A stretch of DNA of 46,717 nt from JALYGJ01 sp036558545. Lineage in GTDB: Bacteria; Chloroflexota; Limnocylindria; Limnocylindrales; CSP1-4. The translations under genes and the position numbers were made by a program. Below, piece after piece: positions 31,104 to 39,595 of this stretch. How positions within the stretch are numbered: position 1 is the first letter of the stretch; every line of letters starts with the position of its first letter. The stretch lies in NCBI GenBank assembly GCA_036558545.1, contig DATBFJ010000104.1, positions 1 through 46,717 of the forward strand, read 5' to 3'. The notes under the pieces are model-generated. The model ran no database searches. It saw only the letters and a list, made by a program, of their open reading frames with translations, and had not been told where the DNA came from.

Positions 31104-32321
31104 GTGACGAGCCGCGTGACGTCCGACTTCCGGCGTTGGTTCTGGACTCGCCCGCGGGCACATGGCGACGTCATCGAAGGCCGGCGGGTCAGCCCGATCG
31201 AGTTGCTCTACGACCTCGTGTATGTCGCGGTCATCGCGCAGTCGACGCACGCGCTGGGCACGAACATCACGCTCGAAGGAGTGCTCGACTTCGTCGTCGT
31301 CTTCAGCCTCGTCTGGATCGGCTGGATCAACGGCACGCTCTACATGGAGCTGCACGGTCGCGAAGACGGCCGGACGCGGACCTACGTCTTTCTGCAAATG
31401 GCGATCCTGTGCCTGCTGGCCGTGTTCACGGGTAATGCCGCCGGATCGAGCGGCACAAATTTCGCGCTGACGTACGTCATCTTCCTGTTGGTGATCGGCT
31501 GGCTCTTCTTCACGGTCAGCCGCGTCGATGAGGGCCCCCAGGCAAGGGTCACCAAGACATACTCGTTGTTCCTCTTCGGCTCCGCCGCCGCGATCCTTGT
31601 CAGCGCACTCCTGCCGTCGAACTACCGACTGGTCCTATGGGCGGCTTTCGACCTCCTGTGGATCGTGGGCATGCTGGTGTTGGGCGCCCGGCCACGGACC
31701 TATGCCATAGGTATTCCGCCCACCAACTCGCTGGTGGAGCGACTCGACACATTCACCCTGATCGTGCTGGGCGAGGTGGTCGTTGGTGTGGTCAGCGGGC
31801 TGACCGTGGCAGCGCAGGAAGCGCAGACGATTGCGACCGGGATTCTCGCCCTGATCATTGGCCTTGGCTTCTGGTGGATCTATTTCGACGTGGTTGGCGG
31901 CAGGCCGGCGCGCAGGGTCGGTGGCGCGATCGGCGTGTGGATCATTGGCCGCTTGCCGATCGTCATGGCAATTGCCGCGGCCGGAGCCGCGATGGTCGGC
32001 CTCGTCGAGCACGCTGGCTTGCCCGTGACGCCGCATGAAACAGCGTGGCTGCTGGCTGGCGCGGTGGCCGTTGTCCTGCTGTTCGAGATCGTGTTGTCGT
32101 GGTCGTTCCTTGACGGCGAGCGGCAGCGCTGGGTCTACCGGCCGCTGCTTTGGACGATGTTCCTTGGCGCTTTGTTGGCCGTGGCCATCGGCTTCCTGCC
32201 GCTCGCGCCGTGGGCGCTCGCGCTCGCCCTCAACGCCCTGTTATTGGGCATCTGGATGGTCGCGGCGCTCCGTTTCATGAAAGCCGGCGCCTGGCCGCCG
32301 GGATCGGAGAGCGTCAGCTAG
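31104..32321 (+). CDS. low temperature requirement protein A (LtrA) family membrane protein
   Basis: This is a 405-residue polytopic membrane protein with the LtrA start signature VSPIELLYDLVYVAVIAQST (residues ~24-43), then about a dozen helices, and the conserved RLDTFTLIVLGEVVVGVVSG and WWIYFD segments. LtrA was named from a Listeria low-temperature growth gene; its transport or other activity remains unknown. The GTG at 31104 is used; GTG 31116 in the same frame is equally possible. The stop directly abuts the stop of the convergent gene at 32322. Confidence 0.85.
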   Translation: MTSRVTSDFRRWFWTRPRAHGDVIEGRRVSPIELLYDLVYVAVIAQSTHALGTNITLEGVLDFVVVFSLVWIGWINGTLYMELHGREDGRTRTYVFLQMAILCLLAVFTGNAAGSSGTNFALTYVIFLLVIGWLFFTVSRVDEGPQARVTKTYSLFLFGSAAAILVSALLPSNYRLVLWAAFDLLWIVGMLVLGARPRTYAIGIPPTNSLVERLDTFTLIVLGEVVVGVVSGLTVAAQEAQTIATGILALIIGLGFWWIYFDVVGGRPARRVGGAIGVWIIGRLPIVMAIAAAGAAMVGLVEHAGLPVTPHETAWLLAGAVAVVLLFEIVLSWSFLDGERQRWVYRPLLWTMFLGALLAVAIGFLPLAPWALALALNALLLGIWMVAALRFMKAGAWPPGSESVS

Positions 32322-32804
32322 TCAGTCGAGGTGGGTCGGCGGTGGCATGTAAATCGGCCGCGCGATGGTCTCGGCCGGGCTTCGCGTCCAGCCGATCAAC
32401 GACGCGCCCAGCGCGATGATTGCTGCGACCGCCACGACCCCGGCCGTCATCGTCGGAGTCACAACGAAACCTCCGATGATCACGCCCAGGCTGAGGTTGG
32501 ACGTCGTGGCAAGCGTGGCCAGGGTCATCAGCGCGGCGAAGGCTGACCAGACCGCACTGACTGCGAAGAGGGCTCTGCCCTGGCGAAGCACAAGGATGAC
32601 CGCCAGCAGCAGGCCGACCACGGCTGTCGCTACCGCAACCAGGACCAGTCGCTCGAGTGATGACACATCAGGCGCGACTGTGCCGGGAAGGTGGAGGCCT
32701 TCGACAAAGTTCGCTTCCAGCCGGGCTTCCGCCGCAAAGGCCGTGAGCGCGGACGCGGCGACGATGATTGCCGCTGCCGCCACGAGGCGAATCCTGATGC
32801 TCAC
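32322..32804 (-). CDS. four-helix membrane protein, unknown
   Basis: The 160-residue protein has four hydrophobic helices (about 5-25, 48-70, 78-98 and 110-133) with short loops; the first could act as a signal anchor (RLVAAAAIIVAASALTAFAA). It ends in a Pro-rich tail (ARPIYMPPPTHLD). The GTG at 32804 is chosen to leave 32 bp after the DUF6624 stop, though the frame continues upstream. It probably follows DUF6624 in one mRNA. No family recognised. Confidence 0.55.
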   Translation of the reverse strand: MSIRIRLVAAAAIIVAASALTAFAAEARLEANFVEGLHLPGTVAPDVSSLERLVLVAVATAVVGLLLAVILVLRQGRALFAVSAVWSAFAALMTLATLATTSNLSLGVIIGGFVVTPTMTAGVVAVAAIIALGASLIGWTRSPAETIARPIYMPPPTHLD

Positions 32805-32836
32805 GCTCAAGACGATGCGCGCCGTCGCGCCGTGCG

Positions 32837-33415
32837 TCAAGGCCAGCCGACGCTGCGGCGCCACTCTTCAAAGCGTTTGTAGTACGCGCCAAGGTCGGCA
32901 GGCCTCCCGGGTGAGTCGCGAAACATCTCGATGCGTCTGGCGAGCGGCTCCATTCCTGCTGCCGCGCGACGCTCGTCGACATGCTCCGGATCGTCAATGG
33001 TCCACGGCTCGAGCTGGCCGCTTTCGGCCCAGTCGAACTGACTTCCGTAGCGCTGCGGCCGGCGTTCCATGAACGCGATCTTGTCCTCGAGCATCGCTGC
33101 CATCACGGGATCGGCGTCGTCACGCGCGACGGCATCTTGCAGCAGCGGAAGCGCGCGGCGCTGAACATCCGGCAGGGAAATCGCGTGAATCGCCGCGAAC
33201 CAGGCCGCGTGCGCGCCGTCATCGCCAACCAGAGAACGGCCCGGCCAGCCGAACTCAGCCATGATCTCGTCGAGTCGATTGCCCTGTGCCGCATTCAACG
33301 TCTCGAGTCGCGGGTGGTAGCCGCCGTAGATCTCACCTGACTGGCTCAGCTCGGTGTGGAGGTCGTCTTCCTGCTGGCGCATCCGCAACAGCTCGGCGCG
33401 TAGCGCCCCGTTCAC
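32837..33415 (-). CDS. DUF6624-family protein
   Basis: The 192-residue cytoplasmic protein contains GWPGRSLVGDDGAHAAWF and RRALPLLQDAVARDDADP, then ERRPQRYGSQFD, which together are the DUF6624 signature. Function is unknown. The GTG at 33415 is supported by TAGGCT 6 nt upstream. It sits next to a decayed nitroreductase whose remnant lies directly upstream. Confidence 0.75.
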   Translation of the reverse strand: MNGALRAELLRMRQQEDDLHTELSQSGEIYGGYHPRLETLNAAQGNRLDEIMAEFGWPGRSLVGDDGAHAAWFAAIHAISLPDVQRRALPLLQDAVARDDADPVMAAMLEDKIAFMERRPQRYGSQFDWAESGQLEPWTIDDPEHVDERRAAAGMEPLARRIEMFRDSPGRPADLGAYYKRFEEWRRSVGWP

Positions 33416-33722
33416 CGTCGCAGCCTAGCCGCTACGGCGCCAGCGGGCGGGCGCCAGGTGACGAGCTGATCGACCGGCAGTCGAGCCTGGCGCCGGCGCG
33501 GAACGGGGCAATCGCGCCGCCTCAGCTGGATGGCCATTCGCAGGGATAGTGTCTGTGGCATTCCGAGCCCGGCCATGCGCCGCAGCAGAGGCTCGTCGCG
33601 CACAGCCACGAAGCGCCACGGCTGAGAGTTGCTGCCGCTGTCCGTCCAGCGCGCGACTTCGCCGAGTCGCGCAACTGCTCTTCCGGCACCGGCTTGGACG
33701 TGAACTCGCGGTAGCGTGCCTC
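33412..33722 (-). pseudogene. decayed nitroreductase-family gene
   Basis: Three coding pieces of a nitroreductase can be read on this strand. ARYREFTSKPVPEEQL is in one frame (from about 33719). After a one-base deletion near 33669 the next frame gives EVARWTDSGSNSQPWRFVAV and RDEPLLRRMAGLGMP, the FMN-binding SxxNxQPW region. This runs after a large in-frame loss straight into ARLPVDQLVTWRP, which resembles the C-terminal end of the family. About 100 central residues are missing. The remnant overlaps the DUF6624 promoter and start. Confidence 0.65.
33422..33427 (-). promoter_or_regulatory. -10 hexamer TAGGCT for the DUF6624 gene
   Basis: TAGGCT is 6 nt upstream of the GTG at 33415 and lies inside the remnant of the nitroreductase. 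Confidence 0.4.
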
Positions 33723-36700
33723 AACGCGCTGAAGACTGGCTCACTCGAAACCGCAACAAATCGCTCAATCCCGTGTAGCCCAGGCCGCGCAGCAGCGAAT
33801 GCACCGGTGCGTCGCCGCCGCTGTCAAGCGAGGCTGCACGCTCCTCGCGAACGGCCGAGGCGACGGCCTCAGCGACCCGGCTGCCGCCCGCCGCGCACTC
33901 ATCGAGTCGGGCCAGCACCGCATCGAGATCCGACCAGCGGCCAAGCATCACCTCGGCGATCGCCGGGCTCAGCCAGGGAACATCCCATACCGCCGCGCGG
34001 TCGTACAACCCGAGGTCCGATTCGTACGCGGCCAAGCCGTCATCGAGCGCGTTCTGGTTTCCGCTCATCACCTGCGCGAGCATGATCGATGCCGCACAGA
34101 TCCTTTCGGACTCCTCGAGACGCCGAACCGCCTCCCGAATATCGGTCGTGACCGGTTCGCCACGCTCGATCTGCGCCACCGCTCCGTACCCGATCGTGGC
34201 TGTACCGAGCAGGCAAAAGCCGGCGTCTGGGTTGCGCGCAATGAGCTCGGCCAACGCCACCCAGCGGTCCTCGACCAGAGGCCAATCGCCACGGCCAAAG
34301 GCGATAAGCGCCTGAAGCGCGATCACGTGACTGTGCGTGTGAACGCTCCGGCCTTTGTCCGCATCCTCGGCCGCCCGTGCGGCGATCGACGTCGCCAGCT
34401 CGAGGTCGCCCTCGAGAAAGGCCGCCAGCCCGTACCACGAAAGTGCCTCGGGCTCGTTGAAGCGGCCTCCCCTGGGCGCGAATTCGTCGAAGACCAACGA
34501 GTACAGGTTGGCTGAGCGCCGAACCTGGCCAGCCCACAAGAGGATCATGGCGCTGCGATGGGCGGCGTCGGCAAAGCGAACGCCGTCGTCAGACTGGGCG
34601 AGGCGAACGACCTCTTCGATGCCCGATACATCTCCAGAGAATGCTGCTCGCTCAGCCAGCAGGCGAGCCAACGAGACATCGTCACCCGAGGCCCGCGCCA
34701 CGCGCTCGCCGTCCGCAAGCAGACGCATGACTTCATCGTCGCTGGGCAGGCTCTTGAAGTATCCCCAGTTCATGGTCGCCAGCTCGAGCATGTCCGCGTA
34801 CAGCTCGGCCGGCGGGTCCACGGCCGCTTCGCCATATGCGGCGAGGGCAGCCGAACGCTCGCGCCATGCGTCGTCGCCGCGGCCCTGCCGGGCCAACGCC
34901 CGGCCCATCTCGGATCGCGCGAGGCCCAGTTGCTGCGGGTCCGTAGCCAACTGAACTGCGTTTGCGTATGTCGTCCCGGCACGCTCGTACTGGTTCTGCG
35001 ACTCGAGGCGGGCGCCAGCGTCAAGCTGTGCCCGGAACGCGCGGGCGCGCAAAGAGGCCAGTGCTTCGGCGTCCTCCCAAACCCATTCCGCGTCGGGTGG
35101 CTTGACCGCCTCCCACAGGTGGAAGGCACGCGACTCGATGTCGTCAGGCCTGGCGCCATGGTCGGCGTAGCGCAGGTGGAGGGCCATTCGCTTATCCACC
35201 GGCAATCGAGCGTAAGCCACGTCGCGAACGAGCGCGTGGTGGAAGCGATACCGAGAGCCGACCGGCGTGAGGAAGCCAAGATGCGTGATACGCCCGAGCA
35301 TCGCAGCGATCGCAGGGGTCTCCCGGTCGTCGAGCAGGGCAGCATCGCGCACGTCAAACGACTCGCCGACGACCGAAACGTGCTGAAGCAGATGGCGATC
35401 GTCTGGGGCCAACTCATCCAAACGAGCAGCGATCGCCGACTGGATCGTCAGTGGCAGCTCCGATGCCACCGCCTGGGATCGCGCCAGTTCGACGATGAAC
35501 AACGGATTGCCGGCCGCCTTGTCCAAGCCTGGCACGGCTCCTCGCACGGCCCGCGCAAGCTCCACGGCCGCGGCCTCGTCGAGCGGCTCGAGCGCGATGG
35601 TCACGCGCCCTTCAAGGGATCGCACATGCGCGCTCTCGGCGAACTCGGGGCGGGCTGTGGCGATCACGAAGATCGGCGACGGCAAGTCGTCGGTCAGGTG
35701 ATCGACCATGCGCACGAGGACGGGATCCGCCCAGTGGATGTCCTCGATGAGAAGCACGAGCGGCTGGTCCGTCGCAATTCTGGCGAGCGATCGACGCCAG
35801 GCCTCGGAGATCAGCTCGCGCTGCTCGAAGCGAGTCACCTTGAGCAGCTCCGGGTCGGGCGTGACGCCCGCGCTATGGGCCAGAGCAGGAAGCTCGGACG
35901 AAGGCCCCAGATCAATTGCGTCAAACAGCTGCCGGAGGGGTGAATTCGCGCCGGCTTCGCCCTCCGGTCGACAACGCAGCTCGATAACGCGCACCGGCCT
36001 TCCCGCGCTCACGCCAGTCGCGACCTCGTTCGCCAGCCGGCTCTTGCCAAGACCTGGCTCGCCAACGATCACGGCCAGATTTGCTTGCCCGTCCCCCAGC
36101 GCGTGCTCCGCCGCGTTGATGAGCCGCGCGCGCTCTTGGGCCCGACCGATGAGCGGAATCTCCGCCGCCAGAGACATCGACGAGATTGCGACGAGCTTCC
36201 ATGTCTCAGTCTCGCCGATGCCCTTGAGTGCCTTCGTACCGAGCGGTACGAAGGCACCCAACGTCGCGGTGGTTGCGTGGCATGCCGGACCCACCAGGAT
36301 CTCGCCAGGCTCGGCCTGCTGTTGCAGGCGCGCTGCGATGTTGACTGGCGCTCCGATCGCCATGCGTTCTCGTCGTTCGAGAGCGGACATGTCGACCAGC
36401 GCTTCGCCAGTCTCCAAGCCGACTCTTATCGCCAGCCGATCCGGCGCGATGGCCTCAGTCGACCAGTCCCGACACGCCAACGCAGCGCGCAGGGCACGCT
36501 GAGGATCGTCGACGTGCGCCGCCGGGGCACCAAAAATGGCGAAGATCGCGTCACCGACGAACTTTTCGACGGTGCCGCCGTACTCCTCGATGCGCGCGCT
36601 CATCTCTTCGAAGGCGACGCCGAGCCGCCTGCGCATGACCTCGGGCCCAACGCCGACGAGAACGTCCGTCGAGCCGACGACATCGATGAACACGGCCGTC

Positions 36701-36729
36701 ACGACTCGGCGCTCGGTATGGGCGTCCAT
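33721..36729 (-). CDS. adenylate/guanylate cyclase domain with AAA ATPase and TPR-like region
   Basis: This is a 1002-residue regulator. Residues ~8-165 are a class III cyclase domain with metal-binding Asp16 (FIDVVGST) and Asp60 (KFVGDAIFAIFG) and the PVNIAARLQ segment (Asn and Arg near 130-134), so the catalytic set looks complete. An AAA-16/NACHT-like ATPase follows, with Walker A VGEPGLGKS (222-230) and Walker B VLLIEDIHWADP near 325. The remaining ~600 residues are helical TPR-like repeats. Such proteins are signal transducers of unknown input. ATG 36729 is chosen; GTG 36747 has an AAGTTT hexamer 7 nt upstream and is an alternative. Divergent from an LLM oxidoreductase. Confidence 0.85.
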   Translation of the reverse strand: MDAHTERRVVTAVFIDVVGSTDVLVGVGPEVMRRRLGVAFEEMSARIEEYGGTVEKFVGDAIFAIFGAPAAHVDDPQRALRAALACRDWSTEAIAPDRLAIRVGLETGEALVDMSALERRERMAIGAPVNIAARLQQQAEPGEILVGPACHATTATLGAFVPLGTKALKGIGETETWKLVAISSMSLAAEIPLIGRAQERARLINAAEHALGDGQANLAVIVGEPGLGKSRLANEVATGVSAGRPVRVIELRCRPEGEAGANSPLRQLFDAIDLGPSSELPALAHSAGVTPDPELLKVTRFEQRELISEAWRRSLARIATDQPLVLLIEDIHWADPVLVRMVDHLTDDLPSPIFVIATARPEFAESAHVRSLEGRVTIALEPLDEAAAVELARAVRGAVPGLDKAAGNPLFIVELARSQAVASELPLTIQSAIAARLDELAPDDRHLLQHVSVVGESFDVRDAALLDDRETPAIAAMLGRITHLGFLTPVGSRYRFHHALVRDVAYARLPVDKRMALHLRYADHGARPDDIESRAFHLWEAVKPPDAEWVWEDAEALASLRARAFRAQLDAGARLESQNQYERAGTTYANAVQLATDPQQLGLARSEMGRALARQGRGDDAWRERSAALAAYGEAAVDPPAELYADMLELATMNWGYFKSLPSDDEVMRLLADGERVARASGDDVSLARLLAERAAFSGDVSGIEEVVRLAQSDDGVRFADAAHRSAMILLWAGQVRRSANLYSLVFDEFAPRGGRFNEPEALSWYGLAAFLEGDLELATSIAARAAEDADKGRSVHTHSHVIALQALIAFGRGDWPLVEDRWVALAELIARNPDAGFCLLGTATIGYGAVAQIERGEPVTTDIREAVRRLEESERICAASIMLAQVMSGNQNALDDGLAAYESDLGLYDRAAVWDVPWLSPAIAEVMLGRWSDLDAVLARLDECAAGGSRVAEAVASAVREERAASLDSGGDAPVHSLLRGLGYTGLSDLLRFRVSQSSAR

Positions 36730-36750
36730 GTGTGACTGATTGTCCACGTA

Positions 36751-36764
36751 CGTCAAACTTGACG
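36751..36764. promoter_or_regulatory. dyad CGTCAA-AC-TTGACG between divergent genes
   Basis: The 14-bp dyad is 1 nt before the ATG of the LLM gene and 21 nt from the cyclase ATG. Its core TCAAACTTGA recurs at 37772-37781 before the next gene. Confidence 0.4.
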
Positions 36765-36765
36765 A

Positions 36766-37716
36766 ATGGATGACTTCAAGTTGGGAGTTCTGCTCTGGTC
36801 GCAGGGGTCAACATGGCCGGAGTTCGAGCACGCGGCCAGGATGGTCGACGACCTGGGCTACGAACATCTGTGGACGTGGGATCACCTGCACGCGATCTTC
36901 GGTGAGCCGCAACAGCCGATCTTCGAGGGTTGGATGTCCCTCGGCGCGTGGGCGAAGGTAACCACTCGGGTTCGCCTGGGGCTGTTGGTCGGTGCCAACA
37001 CCTTCCGCAATCCGGGGCTCGTCGCGAAACTGGCCACGACGCTCGACCACATCTCGGACGGCCGGGCAATCATGGGCCTGGGCGGTGCCTGGTTCGACTA
37101 CGAGCACGAGCGCCACGGCCTCGATTTCGGCCACAGCGCCGGCGAGCGGCTCGACTGGATGGACGAGGCTGCTGCGGCGATCAGGACGCTGCTCGACGGC
37201 GGCGAGGTGACCTCTGTGCCTGGCGGCCGCTACCAATTCGACCATCTGCGCCAGGAGCCTCTGCCAATTCAGCAGCACGTGCCGCTGATGATCGGCGGCA
37301 GTGGCGAGCGCAAGACGCTGCGCACGATTGCCAAGTACGCCGACATGTGGAACGGCATGGGCAAGGTCGATCGGATGCAGCACAAGATGGAAGTGCTGAT
37401 GGCGCACTGCCACGACGTCAACCGCGACCCCAACACGATCGTCAAGACGACCGCCCTCAAGCCGGTAATCCGCAACAGCGAGGCCGAGGCAGAAAAGGTG
37501 ATGCGCGCGCAGCTGGCGCACAACCAGACGCCCCTTGGCGATGTCGAGGACGACGTCACCTTCGTCAACGGGCCAAGTGAGCTCATCGCGGACTACCTGA
37601 TTGCGCGGAAGCAGATCGGCTTCACGGAAGCGATCGCCGAGATGGCCGCGCCGTACGACCAGGAGACGCTTGAGCGCTTCATCGGTGAGGTGAAACCGCT
37701 CGTCGACCAGGCCTGA
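36766..37716 (+). CDS. LLM-class F420-dependent oxidoreductase
   Basis: The 316-residue luciferase-like (TIM barrel) protein begins KLGVLLWSQGSTWPEFEHAA and continues with ARMVDDLGYEHLWTWDH and TTRVRLGLLVGANTFRNPGL, the usual N-terminal strands of F420-dependent LLM enzymes; GGAWFDYEHERHGLDF follows in the middle. Members transfer hydride between F420 and varied substrates; the substrate here is unknown. No leader or ribosome site is seen before the ATG. It is one of three F420-type genes in the window. Confidence 0.85.
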   Translation: MDDFKLGVLLWSQGSTWPEFEHAARMVDDLGYEHLWTWDHLHAIFGEPQQPIFEGWMSLGAWAKVTTRVRLGLLVGANTFRNPGLVAKLATTLDHISDGRAIMGLGGAWFDYEHERHGLDFGHSAGERLDWMDEAAAAIRTLLDGGEVTSVPGGRYQFDHLRQEPLPIQQHVPLMIGGSGERKTLRTIAKYADMWNGMGKVDRMQHKMEVLMAHCHDVNRDPNTIVKTTALKPVIRNSEAEAEKVMRAQLAHNQTPLGDVEDDVTFVNGPSELIADYLIARKQIGFTEAIAEMAAPYDQETLERFIGEVKPLVDQA

Positions 37717-37771
37717 GCGCACTGTGCGCCCGCGGCGAGGGCTGCGCGGTAGCCGACATTTGCGCGACGGC

Positions 37772-37781
37772 TCAAACTTGA
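37772..37781. promoter_or_regulatory. second copy of TCAAACTTGA
   Basis: This 10-bp dyad is identical to the core of 36751-36764 and ends 4 nt before the GTG of the downstream gene. It may be an operator or an atypical -10. Confidence 0.35.
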
Positions 37782-37785
37782 ATGG

Positions 37786-39489
37786 GTGGACAACCGATTT
37801 GACCGAGCTGCCCTTGTAGTCGTCGACGACCAGAAAACGACGCGCGAGCGCGTCCACAGCATGCTCGAACGTCGCTTCGGTCCCGATTACGAGGTCATCG
37901 CCTGTGCGACGGGCGTGGACGGCTACCAGACGCTGTTCCGCCTCTACCAGGAGCAGCGCGAGGTGGCACTCGTCCTGGCGCGCCAGGACATCGCCGATCT
38001 GCCCGGCATCAAGGTCCTGCTCAAGAGCTACAAGGCTTTCCCGGATGCCGGGCGGCTGGTCCTGTGCGGCATTCGGCAGCTCTACTCCGCCCGCGAAGAG
38101 ATTCTGCGGGCCGCCTCCGCGGGCGTGATCGATTCGTTCCTGTCGATCCCCGAGCACGAGCACGACGAGCCCTTCTTCCGCGCGGTCAGCCAGTTCATCG
38201 AGGACTGGGACCGCGAGCACCGGCCGCAGACCGAGGTCCTGCGCATCGTCGGCGATCCGTGGGATCCGGCCTGCCAGCATTTGCGCGATTCGCTCCAGCG
38301 GAGCGGCGTTTTTCACGGTTTCTATCCGGCCGACTCTGAGCGCGGAAGGGAGCTACTCGCTTCGGTCAACTGCGAAGGCCCACTGCCCGTCGTGATCACG
38401 ATCGACAACGAGGCGATCTCGCAGCCTACGACCGCCGAGGTTGCCGAGCTCCTGCAGGTCAACGTCGCGGCGGACGGCAGGGACTACGACACGGTCGTGG
38501 TTGGCGCTGGACCGGCAGGCCTGTCAGCCGCTGTGTACGCCGCTTCCGAGGGTCTGGATTGCCTCGTCGTCGAGGGCGAGGCTCTTGGCGGCCAGGCGAG
38601 CACCAGCAGCCTGATCCGCAACTACCTTGGCTTCCCGCGCGGACTTTCGGGCGCCGAGCTTGCTTCGCGCGCGTACCTCCAGGCGTGGTTCTTCGGCGCC
38701 CGCTTCAATCTCGGCCGCCAGGCGACCGAGATCCGCGAGGAGGGTCCGTGGCGCGTGGTCGGTCTGCACGATGGGTCCGAGGTCCGCGCTCGAACGGTCG
38801 TGCTCGCCGCCGGCGTGAACTATCGGCGCCTTGGGATCGAGAGCGTGGAACGCTTCGAGGGTCGCGGCGTTTTCTACGGCGCGCCGGTGACCGAGGCGTG
38901 GGCCGTGGCCGATGACCACGCCGTGGTCATCGGCGGGGGCAATTCGAGTGCCCAATCGGCGTTGTATCTGTCGCGCTGGGCCAATGACGTCACGCTCGTG
39001 GCCCGCCATCCAGAGCTTGACGAGATGTCGCAATACCTCGTTCGCGACATCGAGGCACATCCCAGGATCAAGGTTCGGCTCAGCACGCTCGTGCTCGGCG
39101 CCACGGGCGAAGAGCGACTCGACTCGGTAACGCTGCAGGACCGCATCACCGGCGAGATCGATGAGGTTCCGGCCGCTGCCCTGTTCATCATGATCGGCGC
39201 AGAGCCCGGCACGGACTGGCTGCCGCGCGACATCCTGCGCGACGGCCGCGGCTACGTGCTGACGGGTGACGAGGTCGCGCGCCGCATGGATGGCCGGCGC
39301 GCTCCACTGCCGCTGGAGACGAGCATGCCCGGCGTGTTTGCCGTTGGCGATGTCCGTGAGGGCGGCATGAAGCGGGTGGCGTCTGCCGTTGGTGAAGGCT
39401 CAAACGCGATCCGCCATGTCCACACGTATCTTGCCGATCATTCGCGCGAGTTCGTCCCGGAGCTGGAGCCGCAGCCCGATCCGGCGTAG
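37786..39489 (+). CDS. fused receiver-like / thioredoxin-reductase-like flavoprotein
   Basis: The 567-residue protein has three parts. Residues ~8-130 form a receiver-like domain with acidic VVVDDQK, but the phosphoacceptor position reads LVLARQDIADLPG with Arg in place of Asp, so phosphorylation is doubtful. Residues ~145-225 are a glutaredoxin-like fold with a lone Cys (VGDPWDPACQHLRD). Residues ~235-555 are an FAD/NAD(P)-binding thioredoxin-reductase-like module with VVGAGPAGLSAAVYAA and GGGNSSAQSALYL, but the CxxC pair is replaced around YGAPVTEA. Proteins of this design are annotated as fused response regulator/thioredoxin-disulfide reductase. Without the cysteines it cannot reduce thioredoxin in the usual way. 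Confidence 0.85.
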   Translation: MDNRFDRAALVVVDDQKTTRERVHSMLERRFGPDYEVIACATGVDGYQTLFRLYQEQREVALVLARQDIADLPGIKVLLKSYKAFPDAGRLVLCGIRQLYSAREEILRAASAGVIDSFLSIPEHEHDEPFFRAVSQFIEDWDREHRPQTEVLRIVGDPWDPACQHLRDSLQRSGVFHGFYPADSERGRELLASVNCEGPLPVVITIDNEAISQPTTAEVAELLQVNVAADGRDYDTVVVGAGPAGLSAAVYAASEGLDCLVVEGEALGGQASTSSLIRNYLGFPRGLSGAELASRAYLQAWFFGARFNLGRQATEIREEGPWRVVGLHDGSEVRARTVVLAAGVNYRRLGIESVERFEGRGVFYGAPVTEAWAVADDHAVVIGGGNSSAQSALYLSRWANDVTLVARHPELDEMSQYLVRDIEAHPRIKVRLSTLVLGATGEERLDSVTLQDRITGEIDEVPAAALFIMIGAEPGTDWLPRDILRDGRGYVLTGDEVARRMDGRRAPLPLETSMPGVFAVGDVREGGMKRVASAVGEGSNAIRHVHTYLADHSREFVPELEPQPDPA

Positions 39490-39516
39490 CTCGTCTACCC
39501 GGACCATCCTTGGTGG

Positions 39517-39567
39517 GGGTCCATCCACCGTACGTGACTACCGCAGTCAGCCTGCGTGGATGGACCC
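39517..39567. repeat. large two-level inverted repeat between convergent genes
   Basis: A perfect 12-bp outer stem (GGGTCCATCCAC at 39517-39528 and its complement at 39556-39567) encloses an inner stem TGACT/AGTCA (39535-39549, loop ACCGC). No T-run follows on either strand. It may stop both convergent transcripts or be a remnant of a mobile end. Nothing else is seen in 39490-39595. Confidence 0.6.
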
Positions 39568-39595
39568 GCGTGGGGTGAGTCGGGGCTCAATCTCG

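Noticed and set aside
34558..35943. Long open frame (461 codons) opposite the cyclase/AAA gene
   Set aside because: It is a high-G+C antisense shadow: the other strand has clear cyclase and ATPase motifs throughout.
39560..39590. Ninth copy of the 21-bp element near 39575 (GTGAGTCGG half)
   Set aside because: Only the left half matches; the second half-site GATTCCC is absent.
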